A stretch of DNA of 64,000 bases from the NCBI RefSeq assembly GCF_000002985.6, contig NC_003283.11, forward strand, positions 14,632,001-14,696,000. Direction: 5' to 3'. Numbering within the stretch: the stretch's first letter is position 1; every line of letters begins with the position of its first letter. Below, piece after piece: positions 21,929 through 34,102 of this stretch. Source of the DNA: Caenorhabditis elegans (lineage: Eukaryota; Nematoda; Chromadorea; Rhabditida; Rhabditidae). The translations under genes were made by a program, and so were the position numbers. The notes beneath the pieces are model-generated. The model was not told the origin of the DNA and did not search any database. It worked only from the letters and a program-made list of their open reading frames with translations.

Positions 21929-22768
21929 CTGAAAAAAAAAACATTTTTGATAAATGGTTTCTAAAGTTTTTGGAAGCACTATTTTGTAAGAAAGTCAAAA
22001 AATTGCGTATTTTCTTTTCTCATTATCCAGATGCAAAATTTTGCTCCGAAAATACGGTACCCGGTCTCGAAGCGACCGATTTTTTGAATTCATAAAAGCG
22101 TGTACCTTTAATAAGTACTGTAATTGCTAACTACTTGTTGTTTCGGTCCATGGTTTTCAATGAATAAACTGGTGAAAACTGATGACAAAACGAAAAAAGC
22201 GACTACAGTACACCTTGAAGACACGCTCTTTTGTTTTGAATTTCAAAAATTCGAGATCGGGTACGGCATTTTGGAGAAAAAATCGCATAATTTTGCATCT
22301 TTGTAATATGATTTCTGGAATTCTTGAAAGCTGTCATATGCAAATTTTAAAACCCCGCTAACAAATGCTCAGCAAATGTACCTCTTGTGACGTTGTGACA
22401 AACGTCTTTTCCTGTTCTTTACGTGTAGGTGGTTGAGTGGTCGGAGTGAGCTGAAACACTCAGTTCTACTTTTTAGTAAGAAGAGGAGCACACGAAAAGC
22501 TTTGTCAACTTGCAAATAGTTACTTAATTGTAAGACTATTTATTTTTCGGACGTTAACCATTGGTTAATATGATGAAGCCGAAATGGTCAACACCTTTTA
22601 GAAAAAAGTAATTACTTATGGGACAAGAAGCATGCTAATTTCACAACCAACACAACACTGACTACTACACAAATAAAACCTACTGATTGTCAGTTGGATA
22701 TTTGTTTCTACTGTCAGATTGTCAGTGTTGCATGTCGGCTCAGTTCTATCCATTTTTATCCATTTTTA
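21929..22768. other. Carrier 3' flank with repeats
   Basis: Contains a copy of the GGTCTCG inverted repeat (22049-22275) and the tandem TATCCATTTT at 22747-22770. No other gene seen. Confidence 0.5.
22049..22275. repeat. Dispersed inverted repeat (GGTCTCG / CAGTAC family), copy 2
   Basis: The left arm 22049-22120 (AATACGGTACCCGGTCTCGA, CCTTTAATAAGTACTGTAAT) and right arm 22203-22275 (CTACAGTACACCTTGAAGAC, CGAGATCGGGTACGGCATTT) face each other as in the copy at 9472-9757. Confidence 0.8.
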
Positions 22769-25700
22769 TCACAGGATAAGATATGACAACGTCAATTCCT
22801 CGAACTGGAAATTGAATGGTTTTTTGGTTGTTAAGCATAAGAGAAGCTGAGGTTATTGCTGAGCATTTGTTAACTTAGTTTAAGTAATATTGAAAAGCTC
22901 ACCGGTAGAAGTTGGCTTTCAGCGCATATTTTTTCGGCTTCCTTAGTTACATTATCGATAACGTTGAAGTCAAGAAGAATACGATATGTCCATTCGACTG
23001 TGAAGAATGTTGCTGCGTTTGATGGGAAGGCTCTGGAATTTTGGAATATTTTAGTGGAGCATACAACTTCTAATATTTTTTGTCAGATAACAATTGTTTT
23101 AATAATTGAGCTTTGAGATGCCAAAGTTAAGCAACAAGAAGTATGCTTTATAGAGGAGTTATTCAAATTGTGTGCTCAATTAAGTGTACTTAGTTTTTGA
23201 ATTGATACAATTTTATCTAGGTAAAAGTTTAAAATAAAACCTAATCTATTGGAACCAACCTGATAAGCGCCGAATTGAGACCAACAAAGAATCCTCGATA
23301 GCCTCGTTCCAGATATGTTTGCTTGATGCAATGCATGTATGATTTGTACGAATTATCAGCTTGGAATCTTGACTTTATAATATCAGTTTGATAATTGAAC
23401 AACCATGAAAGCATTCCAGCAGTACCACCAGCAAACAGAAGTTGACCACTTGATAGGGTACTTGTTTCTCCATCCTTACACATTGATCGAGCCATCCATT
23501 CATATGAAGCAAAGTAGACGCCGAATGCTGGAGCATCACGAGCAACTGTGGCAAGGAAACCTCTGGAAAAGTGGGAAATATTATTTTAGTGTAAGGTACT
23601 AACTATAAGTAATGTTAGATTTCAGACGATAAAAAGTTGTATTGCTTAACCATACACTGGAGGCTATAATTTTTAAAAAATCATTAATCCAGTATTTAAC
23701 TGCGTTTTAGATTCCAAACCTCTAAAAAGTTATTTTTCAATGTTTTTAATTTAACAAATCGATTGATCTATCCCACACCCATCTCAAGTGTTTCACTTTT
23801 AAAGTTCACCTAGTTGACATCATCAGATGATCATATTATTTATGTTATTAATCGATCAGATGTGAGAAGGGTAACATAACAAAATATCGAAATGACCGGT
23901 TGATAGCCATGTGATACTCATTCATCATTTGATCGAATATCAGGATCTTATAAAGACCACGGTGAACAAATCAATAGTTTATAAAAAGTGGAAAAGTTTC
24001 TAAAAATATAATTGTAAGTTTGCACTTTGAAAGAAAGTGTCAAAAAATCAAAAGAAAAAAATCACCTTTAGAGGGCAATTTGAACTTTTAGAGTTTGAAA
24101 ACATTTTTAATATTTTTTAAATTACCTTGTCAAAGATTTCAATCCATGAGTTCTTAGCAATTGCTTTGTTGCATCGATCGGCCCATTGAATTTCGTGTGA
24201 GCTTTATCATCTTGAATCTGGAGAAGAAGCTTGATTCTTTCCGTCGGCGCTGCGATTACACTTTGAGCCATTCCAGCAGCACATCCACCAACAAAATGTG
24301 AAGTTATTGAATCGGGATCTTCCATTTGTCTGCAAGTACCTCCATGTACTCCGAATACAATTGCATTGATTGCAGATAAGGATAGAAGTGGTGATGACAT
24401 TCCTGAAATTCTGTTTATGATTTGTTTGTGATTTCCTGGCCATGTGCCAATAAGGACTGAGAAGGCCTTCTCTGATTTTACTAAGATCAAGAGAAAAATG
24501 GAATATTTACAACCAGTGATAGAGGACCCCAGATCGTCTCTCGCGCTTTCTTTCTTTCTTTTTTTCGTCGACGGATTGTGGCGATTTGTCGGCGACACAA
24601 GGAAAGAAGGCAAGCGCATCATTCAACGTCGTCAGTTTGTCCAATTCTTCTCACTTTGTGTTGTAGGGGTATAATCTGAGGAGGTATGGGTTCACGACTC
24701 ACCTTTGTATAATCCACGAAAGCCCTCTTTTTGGACTATCAGCTTGAAACAGTGGAATGTGCCACGATACTGCGGTGTTGGCCCACTTTGTGTCTGAAGG
24801 CGAACTTTTACAGTGTCCAAGGGATGACCGGCAAGGACTCCGGCGGCTCCTGTAAAAATATGAGGATTCAAAAATGAATCTAAAACTTTTTATTAGAAAA
24901 TTTCTAAATATCATTTCAACATTCATTTAAGGTTTAGGTCTAATTGTATGTCCAGGATAAATCCTCAGCCAAAGCCAAAGTAAAACCTCAGTCTAAGTTT
25001 AAGCCTAAGCCTAAGCCTAGGCTGCCTTTTGTCTATTTACTCACTGCTATTTCTCCCTTTCTTGATTCACTTCCTGCTTATTTCCAAGCCCAAAAAGTGT
25101 CTCTTTCGGGTGTCTGACTATATATCTCGAGGTGTCGTAAAATGTCTAATCATCACGTGGTGGAACATACTGATATTCAGATATCAAGATAGTTTTTATC
25201 GTCTTTTTTAGACGGATAGAACTTTTTGCGACATGGGCTGATTAGGTGGGTGAGAGGGGGGGGTGGGGGGTGATTTAGACACGCTGTGACAGCTTTTGAA
25301 CTGATTTTAATGGTTTTTAGAGAATAAAAGATATTTATCAAATATCTACAGAAAATGTTTTTGAAATGGAAAGATCAAAGAGTGAAGGTTGAAAGATATG
25401 AGCATTTTGGTTTTATAGATGTCAGAAGGACCGTCACTGTAAATTGATAGCATGTTTTGCTCACCATCAATTTAAAAAATACTGTCATAAAATTGATATT
25501 TCTTGTTTTAGAAGTGAAGATAAAGATTCAAAACGTATTTTGAAATGAGTTAAGATTATAGGCAGCTATTAATAGCTACATACCTACTTACGCCTCCTCC
25601 CTGCCTACCAGCCAATGTTTCATTTCAACATGAAGCTCTCTTTTCAAATTAATTGTATACAGATTTTCTCAATTAAAAAAAATCTGTCAAACAGTTCACA

Positions 25701-25999
25701 TGTACTTTGACAGTAAGTGAGAGCGTAGGCAAAAGACAGGCTTAGGCAGGCAGGTTTAATATTCAATTATTTTTGAAGGAAAATTATTTGAACAATTTCA
25801 ATGTGCTTGAGGCTCAACTTTCATGGCGAAAACTGAACACTAAATGTGAAATTTAACTTTATTTAGTTGAGAAAAATATTTAATTTTCAGCATAAATAGA
25901 AAAAATTACTATTTGAATTTAACTTGAATATTATGATATTTAAGATTTCAAAAACTCACCTCCAAGAGAGCCGGCAAACAAGTCGAGAAGAGCACTCAT
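22769..25999 (-). CDS. Mitochondrial solute carrier, carnitine/acylcarnitine-like (SLC25 family)
   Basis: Six exons (25999-25960, 24849-24703, 24402-24126, 23562-23260, 23032-22903, 22804-22769) give 310 residues, the usual SLC25 length. There are three repeats. Repeat 1 has [15 protein letters not shown] and [20 protein letters not shown]. Repeat 2 has [13 protein letters not shown] and then [15 protein letters not shown]. Repeat 3 has [15 protein letters not shown] and [18 protein letters not shown]. The [13 protein letters not shown], APxERIKxLLQIQ and DxxKSRFQ motifs match the carnitine/acylcarnitine carrier branch (SLC25A20/29), so exchange of acyl-carnitine-type or related cations across the inner membrane is the best inference. 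In repeat 3 the usual signature Pro (PxDxxK) is Gln. A second possible last exon lies at 21812-21928. From memory this is C54G10.4. Confidence 0.9.
25001..25020 (-). repeat. Interstitial telomere-like repeat
   Basis: AAGCCTAAGCCTAAGCCTAG holds three units of GCCTAA, the complement of the nematode telomere unit TTAGGC, within a degenerate CCTCAG/CCTAAG run (24961-25025) in the first carrier intron. Confidence 0.8.
25256..25270 (+). repeat. G-rich tract (G8-T-G6)
   Basis: Short G runs inside carrier intron 1, capable in principle of forming a G-quadruplex. Confidence 0.7.
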
Positions 26000-28900
26000 T
26001 CTGACAGTGTTTGACTGTTTATTTGAAATCTTTAGATATTCAACTTGAAGTAAGTTTCAAATTTTAAAACTTTCGGAAAACCAAGAAGGCAATATGAGCA
26101 GAGCCCTGTGTTATAAACACATTGCGGATAAAAAAGGGCGAGAAACGAAGAAGACGACGGTTCGGCGGAGCGCTGACGTCTTCTGTCTCTTCATTTGACA
26201 CGCCTATCTTCTGATACTTCCGCCCACCCACTCCCATCCTGTGCTACAGTTATCATCTCTTGAGATGTTGGAGACGCATAGATATCGTCGTTTTTGGTGA
26301 TGTTAGTCAGTAAGCCTCCCACTCTATTCGTCAATGATAATATCGAACAAGTCGACCTCATCTCCATCTCTCCTTCAATACGATGACGACGATCATAAAT
26401 TGTCGTCCTTCGTCTCCCCCTCGTCGTCTTGACGATGTCGTTGACATTTTTCGAAACAATAGAGACACAAATTGATATGAGGTGCCAGGTGTTCTTGTTT
26501 TTCTAAATTATTATTATCATTAAAAACAACTAGTAGATTTTGTCTTTAGCTTATCTTTGATTTTCTTCTGATAAAGCATCAGTGGGAACAAGCTCTGATC
26601 AGTGTGATTTAGGGAACAATATGGGAGAAGGATAAGTTATTTCTAGTCTAAACAGACACTCTACTGTTACAAAACAGCTTCAGGCTATTTCTCAGAAACA
26701 CAGCTTTTCTGAAGTGCGAGTTTTCAAAAAAAAATATATAAAAGTGAGGAAAACTTGGTCGCCAATCTTTAGCTTCTCCGTTGAAATCATTACGAAGATC
26801 TGAAAAATATTCAGAAAACCTAGTTTTCGCTGAATCGAAACCATTAGTGCTCTCAGCATCAATGATCTGATCCATAAGACTACAAAGATCATATTTTCAC
26901 AGTTCTGCAAAATCCCTATCTAGACAGTGTTTCTTAATGATGATAAGGTCGTGAAATATGTTGCAGCAAATCTGATTTCATCGATAGAAAGTATCTTTTC
27001 TAGAAGAAAGATTTTTGATTCTCAAATGCTAGGTTTTATTGTTTTTTAAAATTGTTTTCAGTTCGGTTAGTTGTTAAAAAAAATTAGAATGCGATTCACT
27101 TTAATTTAAAACATGTGGAACTTTGAAACACCAAAAATATAACAGATTTTTTCAGGAACGGTGGGAATTGTTTATTTATTTACCGTAATATGTATCCAGA
27201 AATACAAAACAGACTACAGTAACCGTACGCTAGAACACATAAGTTCATCATTTTGATCTATTTATTCAGACGCTCATATATCCATGTTCCCTATTGACTT
27301 GTCTCGGACAAAACTTCAAATTCTCAGAACCTAGATATCAAGTTGATGTTCGGGTTTTGAATCATTAACATTCTACCGCCTTTCCTTTAATAAATAAACA
27401 AATATATCTAGTTTCCTTTCTACAGAACACATGGTGTTTGATAGCAAATTGATGTCCTATGTAGAGGAATCGAACATCAACACTTTCAATGAAGGCCTAC
27501 AGTACATGTGCACGGTACTGTAATCTTGATGTACTCATCTTTGTTTTTTGCTCTTATTGACAGGAAATTTATGATCTTATGTCTTCTTGTTTCAAGACCA
27601 ATGACATGGATGATCGGTGAACGCAACATCTGATGACGTTATTGATTTTGAAGAGTTTTTCAAACTTTTGTATACGTTTTTAAATTAAAGGAATAAGAAT
27701 TTTCAACCAAGGCATTAAAACAACGAACAACTTTATAAACTGAAGTGTTATTGGTGAAATCGTAAAATCTGAGAAATATTCAGCATTAATAAGAAATTTG
27801 TACCCAAAATTAAATATCTGTTTGGGATTTCGATAATTTTTCAGCATTCCCAAATAAGTAAAACTCACACACAAAAACATTTCGCAAAATTGCTTAACTA
27901 TATTTCTCTGCTACCGAAATCTCATAACTCCCGCTATCTAAAGTTGAAGCTCTCGTGAATCAAGAAGCCCGAGCCTTGTCTCTCGTCTGGAAAACAATTT
28001 GGAAAATGGGGGAAATTAACATAAAATGTGAAAAGTGGAAAGTAAATATACATAGCAAAGGTTTCGTACACAATACACAATTACGGTAGGTCCCGAGAAG
28101 GCGATTGGAGAAGAAGCGCCTCCCGTCATGCTTCAACCTGAGAAATGGTCTGAATGCGATGTCTCTCAAGACATTGTATGTATATCCCCAAATTTTGAAA
28201 ACTTGTTAAGATTTTCAAAATAATTTATTGGACAATTGCACTGTAATATTTTGACCTGGTATGTTGTAAGAAAACTTTTTTTAAAGAATTTTGTTTTCAA
28301 AACTCACTTGGGCTCTCTACAGTCATTGTATTGAAATTGCTGTAAATAAAATTTTCCAGATTTCAAATGACAAATTTTGTGACTAGTTTGTGTGCTTCAG
28401 CTGCATTTTCACCACTATGATTCGACCAACAAGCTTGAAAGCTATTACTCATCCTCAGACGTCACTATTATTGTCTGATAAATATTTGATCTGAGATCTT
28501 CGTTCTCTTTGGCAAAGACCAATTACATTGCAAGTCGGCGAACTCAGAAGCTGACAACGTCACTGGTCCCATAGTTCCCACCACACGTGTCTTGCTTCTG
28601 TGGCATCTGGAGAAGGAATTGAAAAGAGAATTCAGTCATAGAGCGGAACAAATTGTACCTTGTCCCTCTCTCTGTTTCTCTGACCATTTATGTTGCAGCA
28701 ACGTGATGATAATTCCCTTTTCATCTTCAATTCTTTTCCCCCACATCTCCCTCTAACTTATCAGTGGTTAATAAATCATTTTCAGGACATGACGACGACG
28801 ATGAGGGGCCCACGAGAAACATACACAGACGGTGAAAGGCGTGTGATTCTTTCGTTGATTCTTTCTTCAGATGGTGTTAGATTGCATAACTGACTAGACA

Positions 28901-29304
28901 GACACGTCCTCTTCATCTGCTATGTACATCTTCTTCTACGAGGTATTTTCACTGATATGTGAAAAACAATAAGGTGTCTGCAAATATGAACTGACTGTGA
29001 GATCGGAGAAAGTTCAAGTAAATCACGTAGGCAGGGTCGAGTGGGAGGAAGAACATGAGATGATCGGTTAGGATTTGATAATGTTGGTGGAAAAAACTCC
29101 AATTGAAGAAATTTTGTTAGCTGTGCACAATGAAATTGAGCCAACTTCTGGAAATAACTTGGTACCCAGCACCCAATAATCATTTCCGCCAACTCATGAG
29201 TTGTTATCCAATTTCTCAATACATAATTATATTTTGTGAGCTTTTCATGCCAGACACCAACTTTTCTCCAACACATTTTTTTGATCTAGACTTTTTTACT
29301 CAAT
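26000..29304. other. 3.3 kb spacer between the carrier and the chemoreceptor
   Basis: 26100-26450 is GC- and CT-rich and is probably the carrier promoter. At 28090-28172 the plus strand has a short open stretch (APPVMLQPEKWSECDVSQDI) ending at a GTATGT donor, but I found no partner exon. ORFs at 26648-26910, 27680-27880 and 28920-29276 have no splice or composition support. Confidence 0.45.
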
Positions 29305-30928
29305 ATGGATTGTGCTGAAACTGATCATAATGAATACTATTGGATTATGCATGGCATTTTCATTGTATCTCTTCCAATATATTCGATTGCAATAATTGCC
29401 CTTTTGCAAACAAAATCTCCGTATTTTGAAAAATATAAATTGTTTTTGATTTGGCACACTTCCACGTAAGTTGGAAAATGCCATTAAATACTCAAGTTTC
29501 AATTAATTCAGGAATTTGTTAGCCGAGTTGTTAAACTCCTGGTTTTTGATTCCAGTTGTTCATGTGAATCTTCCTATTTTAAGATTTACTGGAATTCTGT
29601 CACATTGGGGATTTTCAGGATTATTTCAGTTTTTCGTAATTGGCACTATGATATACTGTAAGTTGAGTAGAAGAGGTTCTGAAGCACTTCTTATTATTTT
29701 TTATTTTTCAATGGATTTTCACCGCTAATGTAAATGCTTAAAACCTCAAAATGTATAGAATGTTTAAAAACCTCAAAATTTTGAATTTCAGTGACCGCAT
29801 ACTCTGTACTTGAAATGTTTATGTTCCGTTTCCGTGCAAGTTTATTCAACTATAAATCAACATATTTTTATATCTACTTAAAAGCTAATATATATCTCTT
29901 CCGATTCGCAATGTTATGTTTTTTAACTTTGAATATTTGTACCTACAGTTTTGCAATCGATCAACAGACTGTGAACAAATACAGTTTATCATTGAAGTTT
30001 CCCGATGCACCTTCAATTATACTATGCTATACTGTCATTGCATCAGCTCCATTTGCTGATCCTGCGACAATGTTCAATGTTTTGATATGGTTGAGTGTGG
30101 TGATTGTAACCTTGACATCTACAATTGCAACTACAGTATACCTTCAGAGGAATCTGAGAGAGAATGAGCATTATTCGGAAACTGTTGTGAGAATGCACAA
30201 AATGCTTTTGATTACATTATCCATTCAGGTAAATTTAGTTTTAGCTAGTTTTGAAATTAATATCACAAAAAATTATTTGGATCAATTTCAAATCGATAGG
30301 TGCACAATAATTTAGAATTCTGATTGACAAAATAGCGTTTAATAAGATCCAAAAATATTCTGAAAAAAAAGAAGAGTAGCCAAATGAATAGTTTGTTTCC
30401 GATCGCTGTAAGTCGGGAAAATTTGTGACAATAGATTTAGACATATGTAATTTATTTTTGAAATTTCGAACAGCCTAAAGTGTGTTTAGAAAAAAAAATT
30501 CGAGCTTTAGAAACCATTTTTCAAAGCAATACAGACAACTACGAAAAGATTGTCACCTTTTGTCCTAATTTTCAACATTAAACTGACTTATTTTCACACA
30601 ATAATAACCCCCAATAAACATGAGTTTAATTTCCAGACTGCAATTCACGGAATCATGTTAGGAATTCCAAATGCATTATTCATTTTTGCCGCATTTTTTG
30701 GAGTTCGCCATGAATGTAATATCACCTTTTCCAAATTCGAAATAACTAGATGTTTCAGCTGTTGCAAAACTTTCATTCATTTTTCTAACAACTCATGGAT
30801 TAGCTTCAACTATTGCAATGGTCGTGCTCACAAAACCAATCAAAATTGCTGCTATGGAACTTTTTAAATGCAGAAGTGGCGATAAAGTGGTGGAGACTGA
30901 TAATAGAAGAATGTCTAGAAAATTATAA
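29305..30928 (+). CDS. Seven-transmembrane chemoreceptor, srh-like
   Basis: Five exons (29305-29465, 29512-29657, 29792-30228, 30637-30715, 30759-30928) give 330 residues with all phases consistent; this is the typical size. Hydrophobic segments include IMHGIFIVSLPIYSIAIIAL (TM1), WFLIPVVHVNLPILRFTGIL, IYLFRFAMLCFLTLNICTYS, VLIWLSVVIVTLTSTIATT, ITLSIQTAIHGIMLGIPNAL and a last segment with THGLASTIAMVVLTKP. Features shared with nematode Str-superfamily receptors of the srh class are the WHTSTNLLAE loop, the cytosolic RNLRENEHYSETVVRMHKML before TM6, and the HGLxSTIxM motif before a KP-containing tail. Such receptors sit in sensory cilia of chemosensory neurons and bind small odorants or pheromones; the ligand is unknown. 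No lesion is visible. Confidence 0.85.
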
Positions 30929-31305
30929 TTTTAATATACTTTCTTTGTTTCCCCCCGATTTATTTTGTGCTGGCCAATGTTTTTTGATTAAAAAAAATCA
31001 ATCCCATCCAGGAACTTCTGCAACGTCACACGGAACAAATGAACATCACGGACAAAAAATTCCTCAACAGATGTTCACTGAATGATTTTTTCCTACGTTT
31101 CCTATTGCATTCATTTGTTTCTCCATCCTTATTTGTGAAATTTCAATTGAAAACATTTGATAATCTCGAATGTAAACGGACGGAAGATGGGCGTCAAGAG
31201 GGTGCGGAAAGAAACAATACATTGTAAACGCGGAGTCGACACTTTTGAAATTGAGAAAAAGAAGAAGAAGCTTGGCTCATTTTGAAAGAGCATTCAGATC
31301 AAGTC

Positions 31306-33927
31306 ATGGGAGCTGTGGAATTTGTGCGGTTAGTTTTTCTCTTATCGATTTTTTCTAGATGTAGCCTGTAGGTGAAACTGTAAAATTGAACTATAATTAT
31401 CGAAAAGATGTATATGAGAAGACTCAAACACAGTTAAACATTTTATTTATTTTTTCGGTATTCAAATATTTGATTGAAATCAAGAGTGCTTTTTCAAAAA
31501 ATACGGGTTTCATTTTTTTTTTTGAAAAATTTCTAGAAGAACTTTTCAGCAGAAAAAAAAATGAATCGAACAAAAATCAGAAATGTTCGATTTTTTGTTT
31601 TTTCGAGAATATTCGTCATTCCATATGGAAAAATTTCAATTTCAAATTCAAATATAACTTTTAAATTAATAAAAAAAATATGCTTGAACTATAAACTATT
31701 CGAAACTCCCTACACAATTTTTCCAAAATTAAAGTGTTACATCAAAAAAAAAGTCGCGACAATTTCAAGTGCTTAGTATCAATTTACATGGGTTTGTCGA
31801 GCAAGGTGTGACCGGAAAAAAAGCGTCATAAAACCCATTCGCTTCCTGATTTTTTCCCATCGCTTCAAATTTCTTTTGTTTTTGCTGCTCTATTGCTCTT
31901 TTGCATAGCGGGGCTCTTCAAGCATGCTCACCATTCAAACAGAAACTTGGAATCCGATGATTCTTTTACAATCGAGATCATATTGTATTTGCACAGCGCC
32001 CTTCCTAACCATATTAGAGGCTACCCGTGTTTGTTGTGCATGCTCAACCGGGTGCCCGAGAGAAGGACGCCTGTTCTCATTGCCTGTTTGTTTTTACTTG
32101 AATCGTTCTCTACTGAATAAGTAGAAGAATGGAGGGGAAAATGAGGTATTCAATTACCATACTTCCATCGAATAAGGAGAGCTCTGCCCACTTTTGCATG
32201 TGCCGCCTGTTTTCCGTCAAATTCTTTAGTGATCGGTTAAGCCCCCCTCATTGCGTAATTCAATTGACAGTGCTATTGTGCAATGATCTCATTCAGGTAA
32301 AGTCTGAAAACTTCAAATATATTATATAGTACAGTTGGGAACCAGAAAAGTGGAATACAAAGTTGGCATATTGTCTCTATTAGTTTTGCACTCCATTAGT
32401 CCTATTTTACGGTTTTTATTTTGATTAAATTTTAAAAAAAACCAAATACAAAATTATTGAAAAAGAAATTATACTAACTTTTTTAGGCGGAAAATGTTTG
32501 AGGCAAATCAGTATGAGCTACCAAAGTTGAGAAATAAAACCTGTTTTTAAAACAGAATTTTACCTGATTTTCCAAAAGACAATTTTTCAGTCTATGGCTG
32601 TGGCTGAGCTTTTTCTTTTCGAGGCCCCCTAGCAAAAGCAGAGCTGTTCTCCAGCAAGCGTATGATTTTGAAAACACTACGCTTTTCACGAAATCATTTC
32701 ACAGAAATTATCTTCTATTTTTCTATTAACTCTCAGTTTTCAGAGCAACTACGCTTCATCTATTGACGACCCTTTACCTTGTTGACTGTGCTCCCATTCT
32801 GCCAAATGTTCAAACGGGATATGTACCAATATTTGGCAGTGAGTTTGAATTTTTGTTTGTTTAGTTTATTGAATTAAAGTTCAAGTTTGAGGAAGTGAGA
32901 GGAATGTTTGCTTTGAACTTGCTTTTGATTTGTCTGTCTTTGAATATATTTTTACAAAATTATAAACCTTAATTTCAGATCGAGTAACCCTTGAACCAAT
33001 AACCTTCACTTTTACCACACCACCTCCAAAAACCAAAAGTCAATGGAAAAGCTTCCCCACTTTGAGACCATTCCCATCCTCAGCAGAGTTTTTGAACTCT
33101 CTCCCAGGACCTGAAATTCAAAATAATGTACCTCACAGTAATCATATTAAAGGTTAACAGCATCTTGGTACATATTATAAAAATTAATACGATTTTCAGA
33201 ATGGAAATATGAAGTTCAAATGCCAACCCATGCTCGTCCTTTTGCAGCAACAACTCCAGAATACAGCCAAGCATTGATTTATGTTAGTTTGACACTACTG
33301 TTTGATTTACAGTTTACTCACGGTCACTAGATTTTTGTGAGGACAACATAAAGACATATGAAGTATTACTGTAGAACTACTGTTGACTACTTTAGAAAAT
33401 AATATGTGGGCAAATGGAGAGGCGAGGACTTCATGTAATGTCTGTAACAATTGGTAATGACTACAATTGTAGTTCAACTCTTTTGTTCTTTTTTATCAGA
33501 ATTTCATTTCTTTAGTGAAGTTTTTTTAAGCAGAGCAAATAGGAAAAATTAAATTAGTTTTTCAATATAAAAAAAACAGACAAAAATTTCAGAAAGCAAT
33601 GCAAAATTCTTTGAAGCAAGACGTTTACTCAACTTATCGAACAATGTGGAAGCAAATGATGGACACCTGGTTGAGGGTTAGTTTTAATTTCAAACCGATA
33701 CTTAAAAATCGGTCACTTTTCTACAAAAAGTTTATACATTTCAGCTTCGAAGTCATCTTCTTTCCGATGGCGTTGAGCAGGATTGGCACATGTTCTGGAG
33801 AAAGTTCACGGGTACTGTAGAGCCGTATATGACAACTATTAGCACTCAAATTGGCAAATTTCTTAACGTTTTTCTTCGGCATCAACACGAAAAAGAAGTA
33901 GAAGAATCCACTTCATGGGGAGGATAA
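31306..33927 (+). CDS. Small secreted protein, unrecognised
   Basis: Six exons (31306-31328, 32744-32838, 32979-33152, 33200-33282, 33593-33676, 33745-33927) give 213 residues and a stop TAA at 33925-33927; every junction keeps phase. The first two exons join to MGAVEFVRATTLHLLTTLYL then VDCAPILPN, a good signal peptide. The middle is Pro/Thr-rich (ITFTFTTPPPKTKSQW, TLRPFPSSAEFLNSLPG). The C-terminal half is probably helical (KQDVYSTYRTMWKQMMDTWL, then DWHMFWRKFTGTVEPYM). There is a single Cys in the signal region. Intron 1 is 1.4 kb, unlike the other introns. A first exon of only 23 nt is the least certain part. No family is known to me; by layout it is an extracellular or luminal protein. 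Confidence 0.65.
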
Positions 33928-34102
33928 ATAGAATTACACGTGATTCATTCTCTTTTATCAAAATTGCTGACGTGTATTTATTCATGATTTGGAATAAACT
34001 ATTTATTACTATTTTTATCAATTTTCAAATAATTTTTGATTTGGATTCCAATTATTTTGGCTTTCGATTTTTGCATATTTGATCGAAACTAAATAATCAA
34101 GG

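Noticed and set aside
26648-26910. Two overlapping minus-strand frames in the carrier upstream region
   Set aside because: Short, mutually overlapping and without a convincing splice structure.
28920-29276. 118-codon minus-strand frame upstream of the chemoreceptor
   Set aside because: No recognisable features and no splice partner; it overlaps the receptor promoter region.
31893-32124. Two overlapping frames in the 1.4 kb intron
   Set aside because: Both are short, overlap each other and have no fitting splice sites.
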